Shown here: piece after piece, positions 23,590-31,580 of the stretch
Layout of the letters: each line of letters begins with the position of its first letter
Position numbering within the stretch: the stretch's first letter is position 1
From: Acidimicrobiales bacterium
Lineage (GTDB): Bacteria; Actinomycetota; Acidimicrobiia; Acidimicrobiales; DATDAH01
Assembly (NCBI GenBank): GCA_016794585.1
Contig: JAEUJM010000046.1
Coordinates: forward strand, 22,443-86,442
Reading direction: 5' to 3'
Length of the DNA stretch: 64,000 nt
The notes under the pieces: model-generated
Told to the model about the DNA's origin: nothing
The model's input: the letters and a program-made list of their open reading frames with translations, nothing else
Database searches by the model: none
Program-made: the position numbers and the translations under genes

Positions 23590-24819
23590 CTACGACACCT
23601 CGGTCGGGGTGGGCTGGGGCGCGTTGCCGGGCTGACCGGAGAGGCCGTCGCCGCGCTGGCCGAAGAAGCCGTCGCCCCAGCAGTAGATGCGGTTGGTGGC
23701 GCGCCGCCCGCAGACGTGCAGGTTGCCGATGGTGGCGCCCTTCCAGTCCGTGGCGCCCCCCGCCACTTGCGCCGGCGAGGAGCGACGACCGCCGCCGGCG
23801 AGGGTCCCGACGCCGTTCTGACCATCGACGTCATCGCCCCAGCAGTAGAGGCGACCAGTGGTCTTCGTGGCGCAGGTGACGTACGAGCCGGCGTAGACGG
23901 CCTTCCAGTCCGTGGCGCCCCCCGCCACCTGCACGGGAGCCGACACGGCCGAGTTGTCGTTGGGCGGCCCGTTGCCGATGCCCCCGAAGATGTCGCTGCC
24001 CCAGCAGAAGAGGCGCCCCGACGATCGCCGGGCGCACGAGTGGGTGATCCCCGAGGCCACGCTCGTCCAGTCCGTGCGGGCGCCTGCGACCTGCGTGGGG
24101 ACCGAGCGGTCCGTCCCCGGCAAGCCCCCGCCGTCACCGACCGCCCCGTCCTGGTCGTCACCCCAGCAGTACAGGCGGCCGTTCGAGCGCCGCCCGCAGG
24201 TGTGGTACCCACCGGTGCTGACCATCGTCCAGTCGGCGTTGGTGCCCACGGCCGTCGGCGACTCCACGTTGCCGAAGCCACCGGGGCCGTTGCCGACCTG
24301 GCCGTTGTTGTCCCGGCCCCAGCAGTAGATGCGCTTGTTGGCCCGCCGTCCGCAGGTCGTCTCGCCCAGGCCGGCGCTGACCGACTTCCAGTCCGTCGCC
24401 GACCCGATCTGAACCGGCGTCAGCACGTCGCCGCCGCCGGGCCCGTTGCCGAGCTGGCCGAAGTCGTCGCGCCCGAAGCACCACAGGGTGCCGTTGGTCT
24501 TGATGGCGCACGTCCACTTGCTGCCGGCGCTCACCGACCGCCAGTCGGTGGCGTTCCCCGCCACCTGCGTGGGGACGGCGACTGGGCTCGTCCCGCCGTT
24601 GCCGAGCTGCCCCCGGTTCCCCTCACCCCAGCAGTAGAGGCGACCGGTGTCGCGGACGCCGCACGAGTGGTAGTAGCCGCTGCTCACCTGCACCCAGTCG
24701 GCCGTGCTCTCCGGGCCGGCCTGGGCCGGTGCCGCCCCGGCGAACGGGGCCCCCTCCCCGGCCAAGGCCAGTGCCGTCAACGCCACCCCCAGGACCAACC
24801 ACCGCACGCCGCGCCTCAT
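23590..24819 (-). CDS. Secreted RCC1-repeat (seven-bladed propeller) protein
   Basis: 409 residues. The first 30 form a signal peptide (WLVLGVALTALALAGEGAPFAGA). The rest is seven repeats of about 54 residues, each built as TDW-x-SVSAG-x-x-HTCG-R-x-x-GRLYCWG-x-D-x-x-GQ-x-GNG, the RCC1/ALCR pattern. Two cysteines recur per blade (HTCG and YCWG), giving 14 evenly spaced Cys that could form disulfides outside the cell. The start has TACGCT seven bases upstream. RCC1 in eukaryotes is a GTPase exchange factor; for bacterial secreted versions only a binding role can be suggested. Confidence 0.88.
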   Translation of the reverse strand: MRRGVRWLVLGVALTALALAGEGAPFAGAAPAQAGPESTADWVQVSSGYYHSCGVRDTGRLYCWGEGNRGQLGNGGTSPVAVPTQVAGNATDWRSVSAGSKWTCAIKTNGTLWCFGRDDFGQLGNGPGGGDVLTPVQIGSATDWKSVSAGLGETTCGRRANKRIYCWGRDNNGQVGNGPGGFGNVESPTAVGTNADWTMVSTGGYHTCGRRSNGRLYCWGDDQDGAVGDGGGLPGTDRSVPTQVAGARTDWTSVASGITHSCARRSSGRLFCWGSDIFGGIGNGPPNDNSAVSAPVQVAGGATDWKAVYAGSYVTCATKTTGRLYCWGDDVDGQNGVGTLAGGGRRSSPAQVAGGATDWKGATIGNLHVCGRRATNRIYCWGDGFFGQRGDGLSGQPGNAPQPTPTEVS

Positions 24820-24860
24820 GGGTGCGAGCGTACGCCTGGTCGCGGTCGGGTGCCCGGCGG

Positions 24861-26957
24861 TCAGCCCGGGACGTCGACGCAGGTGGCGCGGCCCCGGGAG
24901 CCGTCGGGGCGCACGCCCACCGCGCAGACCTGGTGGGGCCCGGGACCCGCCGGCAGGATGAGGTCGAACCCGTGGAAGGGGCCGTAGCCCGGGTGGGTGC
25001 CGTTGACGTCGCCGCGCTCGTTCGCCACCAGGCCCAGGTCCACCTCCGGGCCCCCGTCGACGCTGGCCACCACCTGGGTGGGGTCGGCGGTGTCCGGGTC
25101 GATGGCCCAGCCGATGAGCTGCACGCCGTCGGCGACCGGCTCCGCCGAGACGATCTCGACCCAGGGCTCCGAGCGGACGGTCACCGCGGCGCACCCGATC
25201 TCGGCATCGTCGCCCGGCACCCCCGCGACCCGGAGGCACACCGAGCGCTCCCCCTCGGCGAGCGGCGGTCCCGTGACGACCTGGGCGAACCCGTGGTCGG
25301 CGCCGAAGCCCCGGACCAGTTCGAGATCCTCCCGAGGCAGGTCGACGTCGGTCATGGTCGCCCAGGGCTCGTCGCCGCCGTCCACGTACACGTCGACGTC
25401 GGCCGGGCCCCGCCCACCGGGCTGCACCGCCCAGCCGTCGAGGTAGAGGCCGCCCGGGCCCTGGTCCGCCAGGCCGATGCTCCCGAGCGACGGCAGCGTG
25501 TCGACCGGGACGTCGAGGAAGGCCGGCCACTCGATCGGCACGCGTGCCTCCTCCCGGACCCGGAAGTCGAACTCGTCGGGGTGGTTGGCGATGAACACGC
25601 TGCCCCCGCGATCGCCGTGGGCGAGAAAGAGCGCGTACGTGGCCGAGACCGTCTCGAGGGAGTAGACGCCGTTGCGGGGCGGCAGCGACGGGCCCACGGC
25701 GAACGAGGTGGCGCCGGGATCCTCGACCGCCCGCCCCAGCTCGTCCATCAGCGCCACCACGTCCTGACCGGCGTCGCTCCACGATCCGAGCGCGACGGCC
25801 TGCCCATACAGGCACAGCGCGGCGAACGCGCCCGCTCCCACCAGCGCCACCATGCGCTGGCGGCGCCAGACGAACACCCCGATGCCGACCAGCACCATCG
25901 CCGAGCCCAGCGACGACGCCGCGTACAGCCGGTCGACCCAACCGTGGTCCCCGACATCGACGAAGTCGGGGGTCGACACGAGGTACGCGAGCCCAAGGCC
26001 CCAGACCGCCAGCCCCGCCAGGACGAGGGAGGGCCCCTCCTGCCACGATCGGGCACCGCGTAGCCAGGCCACCACGCACAGGATCACGCCCACGAGCACG
26101 AGGACGGCCACGCCGTCGCGGAGCCACGTCGGCGGCCCCACGGTCCCGAACAGACCGGTGCCGAAGTGCGCCGACCACAGCAGCCCGACGTCGGGGACGC
26201 GCAGCTCGGTGGGGTAGGTCGGGTGGGTGATGAGCCACACGGCGGCCAGGCCCACGGCGGCGACCACCCGAAGACGGGCCGCCTCGGTGAGGGGGCGGGC
26301 CGAGGGGACGAGCAGCGCCGCCACCACGGCGAGGGGGATGGTCACCTGGTAGCAGAGCACCGAGGCGGCGAAGCAGAGGGCGGCGGGCAACCACCGCCCG
26401 TCGGTCAGGCACAGCACGCCCGCCAGGAGCAACAGCACCGACATCAGGGCCTGGGAGGAGGCGCCCCAGACGGTCAGGGAGGTGTGGTTGGCCACCGCGA
26501 CCCACACCACGGTGACGGCGAGCGGCAGGCGCCCGGGCAGGAGGCGCACGAGCACCAGGTAGAGCAGCACCGCCGCCACCACGTTGAGGAAGGTGACGAG
26601 GGCGAACAGCACCAGCGGGTGGTCCCCGGCAAGGCCGTAGAGCACGTTGAAGTGCAGCCACATACCGGGGCGGCTCTCCAGCTTGTGCGCGCCCTGGACC
26701 GACCCGAACCAGCCGTGGACCTGCGTGTCGTAGACGAAGTGGAAGTCGTCCTGGAAGAAGCCCGCGCCCCGGAGCGCGTAGAAGGCGGCGCGCAGCAGGA
26801 CCAGCGCCACGACAAGGGCCACGCTCCTGGGCGAGACCGCCGACCACGGGGCGACCGGGACGGCGCGCAGCGCGGCGAGGCGACCCTTCGCCCCGCCCCC
26901 GCCCGATGCCGGCGCCCCTTCGGCCGCCGGTCCGGCCTCAGGTGCGTCCAGCGACAA
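24861..26957 (-). CDS. Large polytopic membrane protein with C-terminal extracytoplasmic domains
   Basis: About 698 residues if it begins at the TTG at 26957, which overlaps the end of the exonuclease gene by 20 bases; the start is uncertain because no ATG or GTG lies near. Residues 50-420 hold roughly ten helices, with an Asp pair after the first (FFQDDFHFVYDTQ), the plan of GT-C glycosyltransferases of the ArnT/PMT group. Residues 440-698 are beta-rich with two similar halves (YLDGWAVQPGG and QLIGWAIDPDT), Ig-like repeats that continue to HQVCAVGV. A lipid-linked sugar transferase is the best guess; no acceptor can be named. Confidence 0.62.
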   Translation of the reverse strand: MSLDAPEAGPAAEGAPASGGGGAKGRLAALRAVPVAPWSAVSPRSVALVVALVLLRAAFYALRGAGFFQDDFHFVYDTQVHGWFGSVQGAHKLESRPGMWLHFNVLYGLAGDHPLVLFALVTFLNVVAAVLLYLVLVRLLPGRLPLAVTVVWVAVANHTSLTVWGASSQALMSVLLLLAGVLCLTDGRWLPAALCFAASVLCYQVTIPLAVVAALLVPSARPLTEAARLRVVAAVGLAAVWLITHPTYPTELRVPDVGLLWSAHFGTGLFGTVGPPTWLRDGVAVLVLVGVILCVVAWLRGARSWQEGPSLVLAGLAVWGLGLAYLVSTPDFVDVGDHGWVDRLYAASSLGSAMVLVGIGVFVWRRQRMVALVGAGAFAALCLYGQAVALGSWSDAGQDVVALMDELGRAVEDPGATSFAVGPSLPPRNGVYSLETVSATYALFLAHGDRGGSVFIANHPDEFDFRVREEARVPIEWPAFLDVPVDTLPSLGSIGLADQGPGGLYLDGWAVQPGGRGPADVDVYVDGGDEPWATMTDVDLPREDLELVRGFGADHGFAQVVTGPPLAEGERSVCLRVAGVPGDDAEIGCAAVTVRSEPWVEIVSAEPVADGVQLIGWAIDPDTADPTQVVASVDGGPEVDLGLVANERGDVNGTHPGYGPFHGFDLILPAGPGPHQVCAVGVRPDGSRGRATCVDVPG

Positions 26958-27819
26958 TGCGCTCGGCGCGGCGAACGAAGTTGGGGGCGTCGAGACGCTC
27001 GCAGACCTGGACGAAGGCCGGTGAGGGCCCCATCCACTCGAGCTCGTCGACCGAGGCCGAGACCGGCGCGTCGGTCTCGATGGTGGCGATGCGCCGGAAC
27101 AGCAGCGCCTCCTCGTACTCACGCTGGAGGGTGGCGGCCAGCTTGGCGCCGCCGCGCACCGTGATGTCCCACTGGCCGGCGGCCGGCGGGATGTCCTCGA
27201 GGTGTTCATACCGGGCCAGCACCGCCGCCGCGGACTTCGCCCCCCACCCGGCGAGGCCTGGGAAGCCGTCGGCGCTGTCGCCGACGAGCGCCAGGTAGTC
27301 CGGGATGGACTCGGGGGGCACGCCGAACTTCTCGATGACGCCGGCGCGGTCCACCAAGAGTTGCTTGCGCCGGTCGTATTGGACGATGCGGGCGTCGTCG
27401 GTGACGCACTGGCCGAGGTCCTTGTCCGGCGTGCAGATCAGCACCTGCTCGACCCGAGGATCGGCCGCGGCCATCACGGCCCCGGCGCCGAGAGCGTCGT
27501 CCGCCTCGAACTCGACCATGGCCCACACCGTGAAACCCGCCGCGTCCAGCGCCTCTTCGAGCAGGGGGAACTGGGCGAACAGCACCGGATCGACGCCCGA
27601 GCCGTCCTTGTAGCCGGCGTAGAGGTCGTTGCGGAACGACTCGATGACGTGGTCGGTGGCGATGGCCACGTGGGTGGCGCCCTCTTCGAGCATCTGGAGC
27701 ATCGAGCCGACCACCCCCCGGGCGGCGGCGACCTCCATGCCGTCGTCATTGACCCGCGACGGCAGGGCGTAGAAGTACCGGAACAGCTCGTAGGTCCCGT
27801 CCACCAGGTGCACCCTCAC
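26938..27819 (-). CDS. 5'-3' exonuclease (flap endonuclease/PolA N-domain type)
   Basis: 293 residues of the FEN/PolA 5'-nuclease family. Seen are VHLVDGTYELFRYFYA at the N-terminus with a metal-binding Asp, AIATDHVIESFRNDLYAGYK, VEFEADDALGAGAV with the clustered acids, LICTPDKDLGQCV and the helix-hairpin-helix YLALVGDSADGFPGLAGWGAKSAAAVL. It should remove 5' flaps or RNA primers. The GTG at 27819 is chosen since homology begins there; it diverges from the alpha/beta hydrolase gene over 41 bases. It is stand-alone, not fused to a polymerase. Confidence 0.9.
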   Translation of the reverse strand: MRVHLVDGTYELFRYFYALPSRVNDDGMEVAAARGVVGSMLQMLEEGATHVAIATDHVIESFRNDLYAGYKDGSGVDPVLFAQFPLLEEALDAAGFTVWAMVEFEADDALGAGAVMAAADPRVEQVLICTPDKDLGQCVTDDARIVQYDRRKQLLVDRAGVIEKFGVPPESIPDYLALVGDSADGFPGLAGWGAKSAAAVLARYEHLEDIPPAAGQWDITVRGGAKLAATLQREYEEALLFRRIATIETDAPVSASVDELEWMGPSPAFVQVCERLDAPNFVRRAERIVAGRT

Positions 27820-27860
27820 GTCGGGGAGCCTGCCACAGGGGCACGCACTACCGTCGGGCC

Positions 27861-28601
27861 ATGAGCGCACGGGTGGTGCTGGTGCACGGGGCGTGGCACG
27901 GCGCCTGGTGCTGGGACGCGGTGGTCGAGGGCCTGCGAGCCGAGGGGGTCACCGCCGACGCGGTCGACCTTCCCGGGCACGGGGACGACACCATGCCTCT
28001 CACCGACCTGTACGGGGACGCCGCCCGGGTCACCGCCGCCCTCGACGCCCTCGCCACCGTGGAGGACGACCCCGTCCTGCTCGTCGGGCACTCCTACGGC
28101 GGCGCCGTCATCACCGAGGCGGGCGTGCACCCGAGCGTCGCCCACCTCGTCTACCTGGCCGCCCTGAACCTGGACGAGGGCGAGACCATGCTCGAGGCGG
28201 CGCTCGACGACCCGCGCACCGCAGACATCGACCACACCGGGCGCCCCGAGCCCATGGAGGTGCTCTCCATGCTCGACGACGGCTCGGCCGTGATCAGCGA
28301 CGACGGCGCGGCCGCCATGTTCTACAACGAGTGCCCGCCCGAGGTCGCGGCGGCGGCCACCGCCCGACTCACGCCGCAGCCGCTGCTCAACATGGGCCAG
28401 TCGCCCACCCGGGTGGCCTGGCGGGAGCGCCCGTCCACCTACGTGATCTGCGCCCGGGACAACGCCGTGCACCCGGGCCTCCAGCGCATCCTCGCCGACC
28501 GGTGCACCGACGCCGTCGAGTGGGACACCGACCACTCTCCCTTCCTCGCCGACCCCGCCCGGGTCACCGCCTTCCTCGCCGGCCTCGCCCGCTCGCTCTG
28601 A
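27861..28601 (+). CDS. Alpha/beta hydrolase
   Basis: 246 residues. VVLVHGAWHGAWCWDAV forms the oxyanion loop, VLLVGHSYGGAVI carries the nucleophilic Ser, and DTDHSPFLADPARV supplies the His, with Asp in VICARDNAVHP as the likely third triad member. It resembles small esterases of the hydroxynitrile-lyase/salicylate-esterase type. The ATG has TACCGT six bases upstream. Substrate unknown. Confidence 0.88.
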   Translation: MSARVVLVHGAWHGAWCWDAVVEGLRAEGVTADAVDLPGHGDDTMPLTDLYGDAARVTAALDALATVEDDPVLLVGHSYGGAVITEAGVHPSVAHLVYLAALNLDEGETMLEAALDDPRTADIDHTGRPEPMEVLSMLDDGSAVISDDGAAAMFYNECPPEVAAAATARLTPQPLLNMGQSPTRVAWRERPSTYVICARDNAVHPGLQRILADRCTDAVEWDTDHSPFLADPARVTAFLAGLARSL

Positions 28602-28610
28602 TCCACTCGG

Positions 28611-28646
28611 TTTACAAACGGTTGCGGTTGACGATAGGTTGCGGTC
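28611..28646 (+). promoter_or_regulatory. Promoter of the MbcA/RES toxin-antitoxin pair
   Basis: TTTACA (28611-28616), an 18-base spacer and TAGGTT (28635-28640) are followed six bases later by the ATG, so the transcript should be leaderless. The -35 lies inside the short inverted repeat GTTTACAAAC, and GGTTGCGGT occurs twice (28620 and 28638), which may be antitoxin binding sites. Confidence 0.65.
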
Positions 28647-29090
28647 ATGAGCACGGCCGCTCGCCTCGACCTCGAACCCGAGATCCTCGCGGCCCGGATC
28701 ACCGACGCCCATGCGTCCGACGACGACTGGATGGACCGGTTCCAGACCGCGATCGGGCGCCGGCGCTCGGGCGGTGAGCTCCAGCGCGTCCTCGCGGTCT
28801 GGTCGCTCTCCAAGGCCGACGCCGCCCGCCTCTTCGGGGTGACGCGGCAGGCGATCCTCAAGTGGACCCGGGACGGTGTCCCCGCGGATCGGCTCACCGC
28901 CGTCGGCGACCTCGCCGCCGCCACGGACCTCCTCCTGCGCTTCCTCCGCCCCGACCGCATCCCCGCGGTGGTGCGCCGGCCCTTCGACGACGCCGGCGGC
29001 CGCACCCTCCTCGAGCTCGTGGCCGACGACCCCGCCCTCGCCCTGGCCCACGTCCGGGCCATGTTCGACGTCTCCCGGGCCCACGTATAG
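28647..29090 (+). CDS. MbcA/ParS/Xre-type antitoxin
   Basis: 147 residues. The middle contains a Xre-like helix-turn-helix, LQRVLAVWSLSKADAARLFGVTRQAILKWTRDGVP, and the C-terminal half resembles the MbcA/ParS antitoxin domain (LLRFLRPDRIPAVVRRPFDDAGGRTLLELV, DDPALALAHVRAMFD). It would bind its promoter and neutralise the RES toxin encoded next, whose GTG starts directly after this TAG. The arrangement antitoxin first, RES toxin second matches MbcTA. Confidence 0.88.
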   Translation: MSTAARLDLEPEILAARITDAHASDDDWMDRFQTAIGRRRSGGELQRVLAVWSLSKADAARLFGVTRQAILKWTRDGVPADRLTAVGDLAAATDLLLRFLRPDRIPAVVRRPFDDAGGRTLLELVADDPALALAHVRAMFDVSRAHV

Positions 29091-29627
29091 GTGCACACCG
29101 AGCCGCTCGCCGACGGGCACCGGTGGCTGCGCCTCGCGGATCCCTCCTGGGCCGACCCGCTCGACCCGTCGTACGCCGCTGAAGCAGGCGGGCGCTGGAA
29201 CCCCCTGGGCAGCCACCCGACGCTCTACCTGAATGAGGACGTCGTCACCGCCCGCATCAACCTCCAGCTGTTCCTCGCCGGCAAGCCGTACGGCCCGGAG
29301 GACCTCCTTCCCGAGGCGGCGCCCGTGCTCGTCGGCGCCCGCCTCCCCCGCCGCCAGCAGGTGGCCGACGTCCACACCCCCGCCGGCGTCGCCGCCGTCG
29401 GCCTCCCGCGGGGTTACCCGACCGACGCCGACGGTCGCCTCGTCGGCCACGACCGCTGCCAGCCCATCGGCGTGCAGGCAAAGGCCGCCGGCCTCCGCGG
29501 CGTCCACTGCCGCTCGGCCCGTGCCCCCTACGGCGCCGGCCGCGAGCTCGCCTGGTTCCCCGCCACCTCCCGCAGCCGCGCCCACCCCGACGGCGTCGAG
29601 CACTTCGAGGACTGGTTCTGGGCCTGA
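29091..29627 (+). CDS. RES domain toxin (NAD+-degrading, MbcT-like)
   Basis: 178 residues. GGRWNPLGSHPTLYLNEDVVTA is the RES signature, including the Arg of the R-E-S triad region and the Tyr-Leu strand; a Glu and Ser expected later lie in GAGRELAWFPATSRSRA. Members bind NAD+ and degrade it by phosphorolysis or hydrolysis, arresting growth unless neutralised. It starts with GTG immediately after the antitoxin stop, indicating a single transcript. There is no sign of damage, so the pair may be functional. Confidence 0.87.
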   Translation: MHTEPLADGHRWLRLADPSWADPLDPSYAAEAGGRWNPLGSHPTLYLNEDVVTARINLQLFLAGKPYGPEDLLPEAAPVLVGARLPRRQQVADVHTPAGVAAVGLPRGYPTDADGRLVGHDRCQPIGVQAKAAGLRGVHCRSARAPYGAGRELAWFPATSRSRAHPDGVEHFEDWFWA

Positions 29628-29640
29628 CCCACTCCCCTGC

Positions 29641-29662
29641 CGCCGCCACTACCGTGGCGGCG
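29641..29662. promoter_or_regulatory. Perfect 9-bp inverted repeat overlapping the -10 box of the nitrobindin gene
   Basis: CGCCGCCAC (29641-29649), the spacer TACC, and GTGGCGGCG (29654-29662) abut the ATG at 29663. The -10-like TACCGT starts in the spacer. If transcription is leaderless this is a DNA operator rather than an RNA hairpin; otherwise it could block the start codon. Confidence 0.5.
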
Positions 29663-30136
29663 ATGGACGCCCCCGGTCTGCCGGCCGAGCTCGAGACCCT
29701 CGCCTTCCTCCTCGGGGACTGGGTCGGGGAGGGCGAGGGCGTGTACCCCACCATCGAGTCGTTCGGGTACCACGAGGAGGTGCGCTTCTGGCAAGTGGGC
29801 AAGCCCTTCCTCGCCTACACCCAGCGCACCCGCCACGCCGACGACGGCCGCCCGCTGCACGCCGAGATGGGCTACCTCCGCCCCTTCGGCGCCGACGGCG
29901 TCGAGCTCTCCCTCGCCCATCCCACCGGGGTCACCGAGATCGCGGTGGGCACCGTCATCGGCGGGCGCATCGACCTCGCCAGCACCGTCGTGGCGCTGAC
30001 GCCCACGGCCAAGGAGGTCACGGCAGTCGAGCGCACCATCGAGGTCGACGGTGACCATCTGACATACACGCTGCGCATGGCCGCGGTGGGCCAACCGCTC
30101 CAGCACCACCTGTCCGCCAGCTTGCGCAGGGCGTGA
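29663..30136 (+). CDS. Nitrobindin-like haem-binding beta-barrel protein
   Basis: 157 residues that match the nitrobindin (THAP4 C-terminal-like, DUF1794) family: LAFLLGDWVGEGEGVYPTIESFGYHEEVRF, then GKPFLAYTQRTRHADDGRPLHAE and the C-terminal MAAVGQPLQHHLSASLRR, which contains the His pair where the proximal haem ligand sits. Bacterial members isomerise peroxynitrite to nitrate and bind NO. The full barrel appears intact. The start at 29663 is preferred because TACCGT lies seven bases ahead. Confidence 0.9.
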   Translation: MDAPGLPAELETLAFLLGDWVGEGEGVYPTIESFGYHEEVRFWQVGKPFLAYTQRTRHADDGRPLHAEMGYLRPFGADGVELSLAHPTGVTEIAVGTVIGGRIDLASTVVALTPTAKEVTAVERTIEVDGDHLTYTLRMAAVGQPLQHHLSASLRRA

Positions 30137-30215
30137 CACCCTTGGGGGTGCGTCGGACCGGGTAACGTCCCGTACTGAACGCTGTTAACCAAGCAACCAC
30201 ATCGGGGGGACCGGG

Positions 30216-31580
30216 GTGATCCGAGCGGCACGCACGCGGGCGGCGCTGGTCGTCGTCGCGCTCGTCGCCCTGACCGCCACCGCGGCCGCCGCCTGCACCG
30301 AGACCGTGCAGCGCTCGGCCACCGGCCCGCCGGCATCCAACGCCACCGGTGACACCATCCCCACCACCGCCCCCGACGGGGCCGTCATCGAGGGCTACGG
30401 GGGGCGGGAGGCCAGCTTCGGCACCGTGCCCGACGAGACCGCCGAGGCCACGGGCACCCCGATCCGCATCGGCATGATCAACCAGGAGGACACGCCCCTC
30501 GGCTCGTTCCCCGAGCTGCGACTCGCGGTCGAGGCCGGCGTCGAGTGGATCAACACCGAGCTCGGCGGCGTGGACGGCCGACCCCTCGAGCTGCGCCCCT
30601 GCATCACCAACTTCTCGGTCGAGCGCTCGCAGGCGTGCGCTCAGCAGATGGTGCGAGACGAGGTGGTGGCGGTGCTCGGCGGCATCGACATCACCTCGAA
30701 CGGCTCCATCCCCATCCTCGAGCAGAACGAGCTGCCCTACGTCGGGGGCATCCCCATCAACCTCGACGAAGAGCGCAGCCCGATCTCGTTCCAGTTCAGC
30801 GGCGGCACGCCCGGGGCGTTCACCGCGTTCGCCTGGTACGCCGCCGAGGTCCTCGAGGCCGAGCACATCGCCGTCGTCTACGCCGAGTACCCGCCCATCC
30901 AGACCGCCGCACAGGACTACGGGGTCACCGTCGCCGAGAACCTCGGCGTCGACGAGGTGAGCGAGGTGGCCTTCGGGCTGTCGACCACCGACTTCCTGCC
31001 CGTCCTCCAGGAGGCCAACCAGGGCGACCCGGACGCGATCCTCCTCGGCGCCGCCGACACCTCCTGCGTGCCTGCGATGCAGGGCGCCCGGGACCTCGGC
31101 ATCACGGCCCCCCTGTTCCTGGTGGGCTCCTGCGCCGCCCCCTCGATCATCGCCGAGGCGGGTCGCGAGGCCACCGAGGGCCGCATCTTCAACATCGAGG
31201 GCCAGATCGACACCGAGGAGGACAGCACCGCGGCGGTCGACGGCGCCCTCTACGCCCTGGCCATCCTCAAGTACGCCGACGGGCTGGCCCCGGCCGGTGC
31301 GGGCACCGTGTCGTTCCGGGGCCTCATGAACCTCTACGCGGTGATGACCCGGATCGGGGCCGACGACCTGTCGCCCGCGACCATCATCGATGACTTCCGG
31401 GCCTCGGTCGACACCCCGAGCTTCAACGGCCACCCCTACACCTGCGCCACCCCCCAGGTGCCCGGCCTTCCGTCGCTGTGCGCACCCCAGCAGGTGCTGG
31501 TCGAGCAGCGCGACGGCGCCCTCCACGAGGTGTCGGACGGCTGGGTGCCCGTGCCCGAGATCCTGGCCGCCGATGGGTGA
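30216..31580 (+). CDS. Branched-chain amino-acid-type ABC substrate-binding lipoprotein
   Basis: 454 residues. The N-terminus (RAALVVVALVALTATAAAAC) is a signal with a lipobox-like Cys. The mature part has the LivJ-type periplasmic-binding fold: IRIGMINQEDTPLGSFPELRLAVEAGVEWIN, GGVDGRPLELRPC, VVAVLGGIDITSNGSIPI and IAVVYAEYP. Starting GTG has GGGGGG upstream. The last eight bases overlap the permease start. Family members bind amino acids, amides or aromatic acids; the ligand cannot be fixed. Confidence 0.88.
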   Translation: MIRAARTRAALVVVALVALTATAAAACTETVQRSATGPPASNATGDTIPTTAPDGAVIEGYGGREASFGTVPDETAEATGTPIRIGMINQEDTPLGSFPELRLAVEAGVEWINTELGGVDGRPLELRPCITNFSVERSQACAQQMVRDEVVAVLGGIDITSNGSIPILEQNELPYVGGIPINLDEERSPISFQFSGGTPGAFTAFAWYAAEVLEAEHIAVVYAEYPPIQTAAQDYGVTVAENLGVDEVSEVAFGLSTTDFLPVLQEANQGDPDAILLGAADTSCVPAMQGARDLGITAPLFLVGSCAAPSIIAEAGREATEGRIFNIEGQIDTEEDSTAAVDGALYALAILKYADGLAPAGAGTVSFRGLMNLYAVMTRIGADDLSPATIIDDFRASVDTPSFNGHPYTCATPQVPGLPSLCAPQQVLVEQRDGALHEVSDGWVPVPEILAADG

